From assembly GCF_902150045.1 (NCBI RefSeq), contig NZ_CABFVU010000001.1, positions 62,001 to 126,000 on the forward strand: DNA of 64,000 nucleotides. Direction: 5' to 3'. Position numbers and translations under genes: made by a program. Shown one piece after another: positions 25,064-33,604 of the stretch. The notes beneath the pieces were generated by a model. That model was not told where the DNA came from, did no database searches, and was given only the letters and a program-made list of their open reading frames with translations. Every line of letters starts with the position of its first letter. Positions within the stretch are counted from its first letter, which is position 1. Source of the stretch: Chitinophaga polysaccharea (GTDB lineage Bacteria > Bacteroidota > Bacteroidia > Chitinophagales > Chitinophagaceae).

Positions 25064-26292
25064 GTCAGCAAATCCAGCTTTTGCCGGATAGTTCGTTTAT
25101 CCGTTTCCGTTTTAGCGAGTAATAATGCTTTCTGAAGATGGGCAACGGCAAGGGTACTGTTGATGCCGGTATACAATTCACCGAGGAGCACAAAATAATA
25201 ATGGTTATCCGTTAGCTGCAGCTTCTCCGCTTCTGCTATGGCGGCTTCCTTTCCATTGGCTTTTGACAATGCATACGTTCTGTTCAGCGCGGCCACCGGC
25301 GAATAGCTGATCTGCAGCAAACGGTTATACAGTTGCAGGATACTTTCCCACTTTTCCGGTGTGTCCTGCTTTTGTGTATTCCAATAGGCAATGGTAGCTT
25401 CCAGGTGGTAACGGGATAGTTTCTTTTCGCCGCCCGAAGCTTCATGCAGGAACCACGCCCCCCTGGCGATCAGCGTTTCATTCCACAACGATTCATCCTG
25501 GTCCTGGTAAAGGATAATTTCACCGTTCTCATTCCTGCGGGCTTCAAAGCGGGAAGCATGAAAACACATCAGTGCAAGCAATGCCTTTACCTCCGGCGTA
25601 TTGGTGGCCGCATTTCCGATCAGCAGGTAAGTAAGCCGCATAGCCTCCAGGCATAAGTCTTCCCGTAGCACAGCATCCTGGCTTTCCGAATAATATCCTT
25701 CATTAAAAAGCAGGTACAGGGTGGTAAGCACGCTGTCCAGCCGTTTGGGGATCTCTGTTTCCGGTGGAAATGTGATCTCCACTTTTTCCTCCCGCAACTT
25801 CTCCTTCGCCCGGAACAGGCGCTTATTGATAATTTCCTTATTAGTTAAAAAAGCATTGGCAATTTCTGTGATCCCAAAACCGCAGAGTATGCGAAGTGCA
25901 AGCCCTATCTGCGCTTCTTCAGAAATACAGGGATGGCAAATGGCAAAGATCATCTGCAACTGGCTGTCGGTGATATTCTCTTCCGATAAATCAATCTCCG
26001 GCACTTCTATTCCGGATGTCCTGTTTCTTAGCTGGACAGCAATTTTTTCTGCAAACAACTTATTACGCTGAAAATAATTCTTCGCTTTGTTTTTGGCCAC
26101 GAGATACAACCAGGCTGTTGGATTTTCAGGAACGCCTTTATAGGGCCATATTTCCATGGCCGACAGGAAGGTTTCCGCGGCAATATCTTCCGCTACTTCC
26201 ATGTGCGCTATACCAAAAGCCTTGCAAAGCACAGCTATGATTTTCCGGAACTCTGTCCGGAACAGGTGCGGTATTAAGCCAGGTTGTTCCAT
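25057..26292 (-). CDS. ECF42-type RNA polymerase sigma factor
   Basis: At 411 residues it is longer than most ECF factors. Region 2 (AEDIAAETFLSAMEIWPYKG) and region 4 (GFGITEIANAFLTNKEIINK, then RLFRAKEKLR) are followed by a C-terminal TPR-like helical domain (LNRTYALSKANGKEAAIAEA and HYYFVLLGELYTGI). This is the architecture of group ECF42, whose genes are next to YCII/DGPF proteins instead of an anti-sigma factor. The YCII partner is encoded upstream on the same strand. The start codon sits directly after a hairpin with a T8 run. Confidence 0.88.
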   Translation of the reverse strand: MEQPGLIPHLFRTEFRKIIAVLCKAFGIAHMEVAEDIAAETFLSAMEIWPYKGVPENPTAWLYLVAKNKAKNYFQRNKLFAEKIAVQLRNRTSGIEVPEIDLSEENITDSQLQMIFAICHPCISEEAQIGLALRILCGFGITEIANAFLTNKEIINKRLFRAKEKLREEKVEITFPPETEIPKRLDSVLTTLYLLFNEGYYSESQDAVLREDLCLEAMRLTYLLIGNAATNTPEVKALLALMCFHASRFEARRNENGEIILYQDQDESLWNETLIARGAWFLHEASGGEKKLSRYHLEATIAYWNTQKQDTPEKWESILQLYNRLLQISYSPVAALNRTYALSKANGKEAAIAEAEKLQLTDNHYYFVLLGELYTGINSTLAVAHLQKALLLAKTETDKRTIRQKLDLLTY

Positions 26293-26391
26293 AAAAAAAA
26301 CATGAGGGGTATCAAAAGTAATCTGATGGTACTGAGGGTTATTTTCCTGCTACCTGAAATACCAGGGAGAAATTACTTTTGATATCCCCTC
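26293..26391 (-). terminator. Terminator-like hairpin abutting the sigma factor start
   Basis: Arms GAGGGGTATCAAAAGTAAT (26304-26322) and ATTACTTTTGATATCCCCTC (26372-26391) pair with one bulged T. In the minus direction the hairpin is followed by ATG and then eight T, and the sigma-factor ATG comes next. It lies between the YCII gene and the sigma gene, so it could attenuate sigma expression. Confidence 0.7.
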
Positions 26392-26401
26392 CGTATAATT
26401 T

Positions 26402-26743
26402 TTAATGACGCTCCACCTTCCTTACTTCCACGGTATTGCCGTCGCCCTGTAATACGGGGCTTCCTTTTGCAAACTCCACCGCTTCTTCTATGGATGCAGC
26501 TTTCACAATAATGTACCCGCCGATAGTTTCTTTAATTTCACCGAAAGGCCCGTTGGTCACTACGTTGTTGTGATGCACCACCCTGCTGTCGGCAAAAGGC
26601 AGACCGTTCCCTTCCACAAATTTGTTTTGCGCGGCAATCCCGCCGATCCAATCCATTGTTTGTTTCATCCAAACCTGGATTTGTTCCGGGGAGGCTACTT
26701 TATTGCCATCCTCGTGTCTGAAAATCAACATGAATTCTTCCAT
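26402..26743 (-). CDS. YCII / DGPF domain protein
   Basis: The 113-residue protein has the YCII fold with the motif NGPFGEIKETIGGYIIVKA, in which the DGPF-like core is NGPF. EEFMLIFRHED forms the first strand. In ECF42 loci this protein is the usual partner of the sigma factor; its biochemical role is unknown, though the fold is related to muconolactone isomerases. It is the first gene of the pair, separated from the sigma gene by a hairpin. Confidence 0.88.
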   Translation of the reverse strand: MEEFMLIFRHEDGNKVASPEQIQVWMKQTMDWIGGIAAQNKFVEGNGLPFADSRVVHHNNVVTNGPFGEIKETIGGYIIVKAASIEEAVEFAKGSPVLQGDGNTVEVRKVERH

Positions 26744-26865
26744 CTTTTTAAGTTTTAAGTGTGATAATATACCTTATAACAAATGGAATGGCAGCAATTG
26801 GACATGCCTGCCCAAATATAATTAACAGAAGTGGAATATGGCTCATGCTGCTTTCGTGAGGAATA

Positions 26866-28782
26866 CTATAGCCCGTTATTGGCTGGGCTTCCTAAGCGAT
26901 AAACGCGGAAACCATCATCGAACACAGCTCCAGTCTCTGTTCTAATGGCTTTGGCGGCCCTGTGGATCCGCTCCTTCCCTATTTCACAAATATTTTTATA
27001 GCCTGCATGATAAGCTTCACTGTCTTCATCCGTAGGTTGGGGCTCCTGAACCAGGATAAATTTCCGCTGTTTCCCGGTGAGCGCTGCTACTGAATACACT
27101 GCATGTGCTGTAGTGGCGGACCCTGAAAAGAAATCCAGTATTATATCATCTTCATCTGTAGCAAGGGCAATTAATTCAGCGATCAGGGATACCGGTTTTG
27201 AATACTCAAATATTTTCTCCCCGAACAATTTGCTCATATCTTTTTTTGCGTTATCGTTTGAGAAACGGTTATCAATAAGATCAAGGCTGGAGAAGGATTT
27301 TGTCCTTTCTTTCATTTCCACGGAATACCGGTCGCCCGCACGGGAAATGGTAGCTTTCTCGTATGTTTTGGTATAGATCCGGTAACCGTTCCTTGATCGC
27401 TTCAGCACTACAAAACCGTTCTTTCTTCCAAATTCATATAGCTCTTTACTCCATCTCCAGCAGAAATCACTTTTAGGATTTCGTTGCTGTCTTTTGAGCA
27501 TTTCCTCACGGGTGACATTTCCGGGGCGCAATACCTGCCCTTCTATTTCAATTTCATAATCCATGGAAGGAGAATACTGAATGGAGCTGTAATCCAGGGT
27601 CTGGCTTAATTTATACCGGCCTCTTTCTGCTTCATACTCATCCGAATGAACATACCCTGCAGCATCAAAACGGGAAGTGTTAAAACGGGTGGAGGGCGAC
27701 CTGCGGTAGCACAACACATAATCATTATTCCTGGCGATCATGCTGGTTGATTTACCGGCTTTTTTTGTGATGCGTGGCAGGCAACTTACAAAGTTCATCT
27801 CCCCGAAAATTTCATCACAGATCCTCCTTAAATTGGGTAGTTCGCGGTCGTCAATAGAAATAAAGATGATACCGTCTTCCCGCAATAATGTACCGGCCAG
27901 CTTCAGGCGGGGGTACATCATAGACAGCCAGCTGGCATGATACCTGCCACTGGCTTCGGGATCCGGCATTGCTTCATCCTGCTCACTGAGCATATGATAG
28001 CTGGCGCTGCTTTGCCTGAAATTATCGTGGTATACAAATTTCCGCCCGGTATTATAAGGAGGGTCGATATAAATCATTTTGATGCTGCCGGTATATTGCT
28101 GATGCAGCAGTTTCAGCACTTCAAGATTATCTCCTTCAATATAGATATTCTCCGTTCCATCAAAATTCACCCCATCTGTTTTCACCGCATGCAACACCTG
28201 TGTGGCCGGCAAGCCGGCAATGGCCATAGCTGCGCGTTTCCCCGGCCATTCCAGGCTGTATCTTTCCTTTGGGCCTTCCTGTTGCAGCAGCCAGTCGGCT
28301 TTCTGCAACACCATATTATAGGTATTCCATACCGCTTCGCCTACTTTGGTTGTGCCTGCCATATCCGGGTTGATCCTAAATCCCAGTTGCGTGTAACAGG
28401 CCACGGCATTGTGGTTCCATTCGAATACGTTCAGATCAACCGCCGTATGCTCCGTTGTGCTGAATAAACGGTTCACCATTTCCTTTACCACCTGCTTGCC
28501 CAAGCCCTTGTTGCGCATGCTTTTTTCCCCGATCAGGATACGCGACAGGCGGGGCATCTCTTTTTCGAAATTCAGTTCACAGTGCCCGATCACCTGTCCT
28601 GTTTCCAGCAGGCGGATCTTAAAAGGCTGCTTCTTTGTTTGCTGCAGGTATGCGGTCAGCTGCTCATGGGTTAGCGGGTAAGTAAACAACGGACCTGCAA
28701 ACTGGACCAGTGCTTCTTCATTGTCGACCCACGAGATAAAACGATCAAAATCCGCGGCAGTAAATCTTTCCAGCTGTATCAT
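26866..28782 (-). CDS. GNAT acetyltransferase fused to a Mod-type DNA methyltransferase
   Basis: The 638-residue frame has no stop between two domains. Residues 1-160 are a RimJ/RimL-type GNAT domain with the acetyl-CoA loop R90-N-K-G-L-G95 and NHNAVACYTQLGF. Residues about 174-638 are a beta-class amino-methyltransferase: RYSLEWPGKRAA and ENIYIEGDNLEVLKLL lead to the catalytic DPPYNTG at 240-246, and the SAM motif FFSGSAT is at 551-557. This order and the lead-in are those of type III Mod subunits, which make N6-methyladenine. No res gene is next to it, so it looks like an orphan enzyme. The GNAT replaces the usual short N terminus. Confidence 0.82.
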   Translation of the reverse strand: MIQLERFTAADFDRFISWVDNEEALVQFAGPLFTYPLTHEQLTAYLQQTKKQPFKIRLLETGQVIGHCELNFEKEMPRLSRILIGEKSMRNKGLGKQVVKEMVNRLFSTTEHTAVDLNVFEWNHNAVACYTQLGFRINPDMAGTTKVGEAVWNTYNMVLQKADWLLQQEGPKERYSLEWPGKRAAMAIAGLPATQVLHAVKTDGVNFDGTENIYIEGDNLEVLKLLHQQYTGSIKMIYIDPPYNTGRKFVYHDNFRQSSASYHMLSEQDEAMPDPEASGRYHASWLSMMYPRLKLAGTLLREDGIIFISIDDRELPNLRRICDEIFGEMNFVSCLPRITKKAGKSTSMIARNNDYVLCYRRSPSTRFNTSRFDAAGYVHSDEYEAERGRYKLSQTLDYSSIQYSPSMDYEIEIEGQVLRPGNVTREEMLKRQQRNPKSDFCWRWSKELYEFGRKNGFVVLKRSRNGYRIYTKTYEKATISRAGDRYSVEMKERTKSFSSLDLIDNRFSNDNAKKDMSKLFGEKIFEYSKPVSLIAELIALATDEDDIILDFFSGSATTAHAVYSVAALTGKQRKFILVQEPQPTDEDSEAYHAGYKNICEIGKERIHRAAKAIRTETGAVFDDGFRVYRLGSPANNGL

Positions 28783-28922
28783 ACCCTTAAAAGTAGACCA
28801 TTGCCACTAAAATTACAAATGCCAGGCGGGGTAGCATCCGTCTTCCATCCCCCACTTTCCTTTTATAAAAAATAAGGAAGAAGTACTTCCCTCAAAAAAA
28901 AATTCCCTCAAAAACTTGCAAA

Positions 28923-28936
28923 CTTAAACGTTTAAG
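28923..28936. promoter_or_regulatory. LacI-type operator 1 (before its own gene)
   Basis: CTTAAACGTTTAAG is a perfect 14-bp palindrome with the central CG typical of LacI-family operators. It lies 15 bp upstream of the LacI-type gene start, which suggests self-repression. It could also serve the divergent methyltransferase gene. Confidence 0.75.
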
Positions 28937-28950
28937 CATATTTTTAAAAG

Positions 28951-29970
28951 ATGAAGAAAGTCTCGCTGAAAGATATCGCTACCGAAGCAGGTGTATCCAC
29001 TGCGCTGGTATCTTATGTGCTGACCAACAAGGATAAGAAAGCCCGTGTGGGGGAAGGCATGGCAAAAAAGATCCGCGAAATTGCGCGGAAGCTGAATTAC
29101 CAGCCCAATCACATTGCCCGCAGCCTGAAAAGCGGCAGGTCGTTCACTATTGGCCTGATCGTGGCGGATATTTCCAATCCTTTCTTTGCCAATATTGCAC
29201 GTACCATTGAAGACGAAGCCAAAAAAAATAATTACAACGTGATCTTTGGCAGTTCGGATGAAAACGTGGATAAGTCGCAGGACCTGATCAATGTGCTGGT
29301 AAACCGCCAGGTCGATGGCCTGATCATCACACCTACTGAAGGATCTGAGCAGCAGCTGCAGCAACTGAAGGAACAGAAGATCCCGTTTGTGCTGATCGAC
29401 CGGTTCTTTCCCGGCATTGCAGCCAGCTATATTGCGGTCAACAACCGGGAATCCGCAGCTGGCGCCGTATCGCATCTTATTAAGGCCGGCAGGAAACGGA
29501 TTGGCATGGTGGCGTATAAAACCACCCTGCATCATATCAGCGAGCGGATTGGCGGTTACCAGGATGCATTACAACAACATAAAATAAAGGCCGGCAACAG
29601 TTGGCTGAAGAAAGCAAGATACTCGCATCTGAAAGAAGATATACAGCTGGCTATTGACCAGCTGCTGAAAGGAAAACAGCCGGCAGATGCCATTTTTTTT
29701 GCCACCAACAGCCTGGCCATAGAGGGACTGAAATATATTAACACACTTGGCATACGCATACCGGATGAACTGGCAGTGATCACATTTGACGAAGGAGAAG
29801 CGCTGGACCTGTTTTATGCGCCTGTAACATTTGTAAGGCAGCCGATCCTTGAAATAGGAAAAGCAGCAGTACGTGTGTTGCTGGAGCAGATTGCAGATGA
29901 TACTTCCGCCACTACGGCCATTAGTATTGATACCACGCTGGTAGTAAGGAAATCCTGCGGAAGCCGGTGA
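28951..29970 (+). CDS. LacI-family transcriptional regulator
   Basis: The 339-residue protein begins with the LacI HTH (VSLKDIATEAGVSTALVSYV) and hinge helix (NHIARSLKSGRS). A periplasmic-binding-protein-like sensor follows (FTIGLIVADISNPFFANIAR, then DGLIITPTEG, and TFDEGEALDLFYAPVTFVRQ). It presumably binds a sugar or sugar acid of the downstream pathway and releases DNA. Matching palindromes lie before its own gene, before the GH172 operon (30016) and before the GH116 operon (42452). Confidence 0.92.
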   Translation: MKKVSLKDIATEAGVSTALVSYVLTNKDKKARVGEGMAKKIREIARKLNYQPNHIARSLKSGRSFTIGLIVADISNPFFANIARTIEDEAKKNNYNVIFGSSDENVDKSQDLINVLVNRQVDGLIITPTEGSEQQLQQLKEQKIPFVLIDRFFPGIAASYIAVNNRESAAGAVSHLIKAGRKRIGMVAYKTTLHHISERIGGYQDALQQHKIKAGNSWLKKARYSHLKEDIQLAIDQLLKGKQPADAIFFATNSLAIEGLKYINTLGIRIPDELAVITFDEGEALDLFYAPVTFVRQPILEIGKAAVRVLLEQIADDTSATTAISIDTTLVVRKSCGSR

Positions 29971-30015
29971 TCTTTAAAACACGTATGAAAATGATCCTTT
30001 AAAATATATCATTTT

Positions 30016-30031
30016 GCTTAAACGATAAAGC
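30016..30031. promoter_or_regulatory. LacI-type operator 2 (before the GH172 operon)
   Basis: GCTTAAACGATAAAGC keeps the first half (GCTTAAACG) of operator 1 and an imperfect second half. It directly follows TCATTTTG, a near match to the TAnnTTTG -7 element, so a bound repressor would cover the transcription start of the downstream operon. Confidence 0.7.
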
Positions 30032-30075
30032 AATATTCAGCAAAACCCGTAAACCTAATCATTTAATATTCACGT

Positions 30076-31218
30076 ATGATGAAAAAACTATTGCGCCTTT
30101 CTTTGTTTGCGCTCTTCACATGGACCACTGCCAGCGCCCAGCAACCCTTTAACGGCCTGGAAATGAACATGGGAAATCTGTACCGTTTATCTGATGCAAA
30201 AACCCGTTCTATCAGCCCGGAAAACTTTACCGGCGAACCTGGTAAAGGCGGCATGGCCACCCTGGAACAGGGCAATGCCCGCGGCGCCGCCAGGGAACTG
30301 GGACAGGGATGGAAAGTAAATCCCTATATTCATATTGAACCGGGAAAAACCGTTACCCTCGCTGAAATAACCGGGCCTGGCGCCATCCAGCATATATGGA
30401 TGACTCCCACCGGCAACTGGCGCTATTCCATTATCCGTTTTTACTGGGACGATGAAACCACTCCATCCGTAGAAGTGCCGGTAGGCGATTTCTTTGGCAT
30501 GGGCTGGGGCGAATATGCACCGCTCAACTCACTGGCGGTATGCGTAAACCCGGGCAGCGCCTTTAACTGCTACTGGGCTATGCCTTTCCGGAAGAAATGC
30601 CGCATCACCATGGAAAATATCAATACAGAAAGAATGACGCTGTACTACCAGGTAGATTATACACTTACCAACGTACCGGAAGATGCGGGCTACTTCCATG
30701 CACAGTTCCGCCGCAACAATCCTGTGAAAGACGCCAGCTTTACCATGATCGACGGCGTAAAAGGAAAAGGCCAGTACGTGGGCACCTACATTGCCTGGGG
30801 CGTTAACAACAACGGCTGGTGGGGCGAAGGAGAAATAAAATTCTTTATGGATGGCGATAAACAATATCCTACCATTTGCGGCACCGGTACAGAAGATTAT
30901 TTCTGCGGCTCCTATAACTTCGATAACAAAGGGCGGTACCAGGAATTCTGCACGCCGTACTCAGGGCTGGCGCAGGTAATACGCCCCGATGGCCTGTACA
31001 AATCACAGCAACGGTTTGGCTTATACCGCTGGCATATCATGGACCCCATACGTTTTGAAAAAGAACTGAAGATCACTATACAGGACCTGGGCTGGCGAAG
31101 CGGCGGGCGTTATCTTCCGCAACAGTCTGATATCAGCAGCGTAGTATACTGGTACCAGCGCGAACCACATGCCCCATTCCCCAAACTGCCGGCTATGAAC
31201 GACCTGGAAGTAAACTAA
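30076..31218 (+). CDS. GH172 (DUF2961) glycosidase, secreted
   Basis: A signal peptide (MMKKLLRLSLFALFTWTTASAQ) precedes the DUF2961 jelly-roll domain. Landmarks are EITGPGAIQHIWMTP, WDDETTPSVEVPVGDFFGMG, NCYWAMPF and GTGTEDYFCGSYNF. DUF2961 is now family GH172, whose characterised members release alpha-D-fructofuranose or D-arabinofuranose from glycans. The 380 residues match the usual single-domain size. It is the first gene of an operon of seven. The D-arabinose activity is favoured by the downstream pathway rather than by sequence alone. Confidence 0.88.
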   Translation: MMKKLLRLSLFALFTWTTASAQQPFNGLEMNMGNLYRLSDAKTRSISPENFTGEPGKGGMATLEQGNARGAARELGQGWKVNPYIHIEPGKTVTLAEITGPGAIQHIWMTPTGNWRYSIIRFYWDDETTPSVEVPVGDFFGMGWGEYAPLNSLAVCVNPGSAFNCYWAMPFRKKCRITMENINTERMTLYYQVDYTLTNVPEDAGYFHAQFRRNNPVKDASFTMIDGVKGKGQYVGTYIAWGVNNNGWWGEGEIKFFMDGDKQYPTICGTGTEDYFCGSYNFDNKGRYQEFCTPYSGLAQVIRPDGLYKSQQRFGLYRWHIMDPIRFEKELKITIQDLGWRSGGRYLPQQSDISSVVYWYQREPHAPFPKLPAMNDLEVN

Positions 31219-31228
31219 TCATAATAAT

Positions 31229-32791
31229 ATGAACAGAACATCATTGACAGGATTGCAGATGATAGGCAATAATTTCTCCGGTGAAGGCGACCATACCTTC
31301 CGGGCATTCGCGCCCCTGCAGCAGCAATGGCTGCCGCAGGAATTCAGGGAAGCTACTACCGGCGAAATTGATTCGGCTTTACACCTGGCCGCACAGGCTT
31401 TTAACGTTTATAAAAAAACAACTCCACAACAAAGAGCCGCTTTCCTGCATGCTATTGCAGAAGAAATAATTTCCCTGGGAGATGAATTGATCAACACCGC
31501 CTCCGCGGAAAGCGGGCTCCCATTGCCGAGGTTACAGGGAGAAAGAGACCGCACCACCGGGCAGCTCCGGCTATTCGCGGCCACTATCACGGAAGGCTCC
31601 TGGGTAAATGCGCGGATCACCACGCCCACGCCAGACCTGCGGCAAATGCAGATTCCCATAGGCGTTACCGGTATTTTTGGTGCAAGTAATTTTCCGCTGG
31701 CATTTTCCGTAGCCGGCGGAGATACTGCCGCTGCACTGGCCGCCGGCTGCACTGTTGTATTTAAAGCCCATCCGGCGCATCCGCATACTTCCCACTTAAC
31801 TGCCACGGCTATACGTAAAGCTGTTTTACACACCGGTATGCCCGATGGAGTGTTCTCGCTGGTACACGGCATCTCCCATGAAACGGGGCAGTACCTGGCC
31901 GCGCATCCGCTGGTATCAGCCATTGCCTTTACCGGCTCCTTTAAAGGTGGTAAGGCACTATATGAAACGGCTACACGAAGACCAGTTCCTATTCCCGTTT
32001 ATGCAGAAATGGGCAGTGTAAACCCCGTATTCTTTCTTCCGGGTATTTTACGGGAGAAGGGACCGGCGCTGGCTACCCAGTTCCTTCAGTCGGTTACCCT
32101 GGGCACCGGGCAGTTCTGTACCAACCCCGGGTTATTCATTACCACGGCAGGCAACCCCACCGATGCTTTTATAGATGCACTCCGGCAGGGTATCAGCACA
32201 TTGCCCAACGGCTACATGCTCACCCCCGGTATACTGGAAGCCTATCATAATGGCATTGCCGCATTACGTGCGCAGGGCGTGCAAATACTCGGAGAAGCAG
32301 GCACTGCGCCACAACAAGCCACCCCAAGTTTATTACAGGTAACAGCTGCACAGGCCCTGGAAAACCCAGCTCTCTGCCATGAGGTATTTGGCCCTTCTTC
32401 CCTGCACATTCATGCGGGCAGCATAGAAGAAATATATACCGTGGCACAGCGCCTTGAAGGGCAGCTCACCGCCACTATCCATGGCACAGAAGAGGAACTG
32501 AAAGAACACGCTGCCTTGATTGATATACTCCGGGAAAAAGCCGGCAGGATCATCATCAATGGTTTTCCTACAGGCGTAGCCGTTAGTCATGCGATGGTAC
32601 ATGGAGGCCCCTGGCCAGCTACAACCCCGGCGGCCGGCACCTCAGTAGGTACTGCCGCCATTTACCGCTTCTGCCGCCCCGTATGTTACCAGGACTTCCC
32701 CTCCTATCTGCTTCCACCGGAATTACAGGATGAAAATCCCATGAAGATATGGCGGCAGGTGAATGGCGATATTTCAAAAAATCCCCTCTAA
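31229..32791 (+). CDS. 2,5-dioxovalerate (alpha-ketoglutarate semialdehyde) dehydrogenase
   Basis: The 520-residue aldehyde dehydrogenase has the catalytic Cys297 in GQFCTNPG and Glu260 in YAEMGSVNP. The pattern PIGVTGIFGASNFPLAFSVA is that of NADP-dependent semialdehyde dehydrogenases that oxidise 2,5-dioxovalerate to 2-oxoglutarate. This is the last step of Weimberg-type pentose and uronate pathways. The gene starts 10 bp after GH172 and belongs to the same operon. A start at the next ATG (31259) is possible. Confidence 0.85.
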   Translation: MNRTSLTGLQMIGNNFSGEGDHTFRAFAPLQQQWLPQEFREATTGEIDSALHLAAQAFNVYKKTTPQQRAAFLHAIAEEIISLGDELINTASAESGLPLPRLQGERDRTTGQLRLFAATITEGSWVNARITTPTPDLRQMQIPIGVTGIFGASNFPLAFSVAGGDTAAALAAGCTVVFKAHPAHPHTSHLTATAIRKAVLHTGMPDGVFSLVHGISHETGQYLAAHPLVSAIAFTGSFKGGKALYETATRRPVPIPVYAEMGSVNPVFFLPGILREKGPALATQFLQSVTLGTGQFCTNPGLFITTAGNPTDAFIDALRQGISTLPNGYMLTPGILEAYHNGIAALRAQGVQILGEAGTAPQQATPSLLQVTAAQALENPALCHEVFGPSSLHIHAGSIEEIYTVAQRLEGQLTATIHGTEEELKEHAALIDILREKAGRIIINGFPTGVAVSHAMVHGGPWPATTPAAGTSVGTAAIYRFCRPVCYQDFPSYLLPPELQDENPMKIWRQVNGDISKNPL

Positions 32792-32800
32792 ATATTACAT

Positions 32801-33583
32801 ATGGACCTGGGTTTAAAAGATAAGATCATCATCGTAACCGGCGGCGCTAAAGGCATTGGCGCCGCCATCAGCGCCGTACTGGCACAGGAAGGCGCCATTC
32901 CCGTTATTGTTGGCAGAAGCGAAGCAGATAACCTCCGGCACCTGGAACACATACAGCAGGCCGGTGGCAAAGGCGCACAGGTGACAGCCGAACTTACCGA
33001 TCCGCAGGCATGTGGAAAAGCCGTGGCCACCATAGCAGCGGAATTCGGGCGTATAGACGGACTTGTGAACAATGCCGGTATCAATGATGGCGTTGGACTG
33101 GAGAAAGGTAGCTACGAGGCATTTATACAATCGCTGCATCGTAACCTGGTACATTATTACCTGGTAGCGCATCATGCGCTTCCCTATCTTAAAACATCCA
33201 AAGGACCTATTGTAAATATTACCTCCAAAACCGCGGAAACGGGGCAGGGTAATACTTCCGCCTATGCGGCAGCCAATGGCGGCCGCAATGCGCTTACCAG
33301 GGAATGGGCGGTGGAACTGCTCCCTTTCAGCATCCGTGTAAATGCTATTGTGGTAGCGGAATCATGGACGCCTTTATACGAAAGCTGGATCAACACCTTC
33401 CCCGATAAGGAAGCGAAACTGGCCAGCATCCTGGAACGCATTCCACTTGAGAAACGCATGACCACCCCGGAAGAAATTGCCCAGATGACCGCCTTCCTCC
33501 TGTCGGCGAAATCAAGCCATACCACCGGGCAACTTATTCACGTGGATGGCGGCTATGTACATCTGGACAGAGCCCTGGTGTAA
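32801..33583 (+). CDS. SDR sugar dehydrogenase (L-fucose / D-arabinose type) with altered YxxxK
   Basis: The 260-residue protein has the cofactor loop T13-G-G-A-K-G-I-G20, NNAG at 90-93 and Ser142 of the active site. The segments EWAVELLPFSIRVNA, TPLYESWINTF and TGQLIHVDGGYVHLDRAL resemble L-fucose dehydrogenases of the SDR class. These oxidise C1 of L-fucose and usually D-arabinose, which share the same stereochemistry at C2-C4. The catalytic motif reads Y155-A-A-A-N159: the usual Lys is Asn. From memory this Asn occurs in close relatives, so it may be a lineage trait rather than decay. It is 9 bp after the dehydrogenase gene. Confidence 0.8.
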   Translation: MDLGLKDKIIIVTGGAKGIGAAISAVLAQEGAIPVIVGRSEADNLRHLEHIQQAGGKGAQVTAELTDPQACGKAVATIAAEFGRIDGLVNNAGINDGVGLEKGSYEAFIQSLHRNLVHYYLVAHHALPYLKTSKGPIVNITSKTAETGQGNTSAYAAANGGRNALTREWAVELLPFSIRVNAIVVAESWTPLYESWINTFPDKEAKLASILERIPLEKRMTTPEEIAQMTAFLLSAKSSHTTGQLIHVDGGYVHLDRALV

Positions 33584-33604
33584 ACTCATTTTATTTAAAC
33601 AATA

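Noticed and set aside
28924-29535. 203-codon minus-strand frame
   Set aside because: It is antisense to the LacI-type gene, which has a complete HTH and sensor domain.
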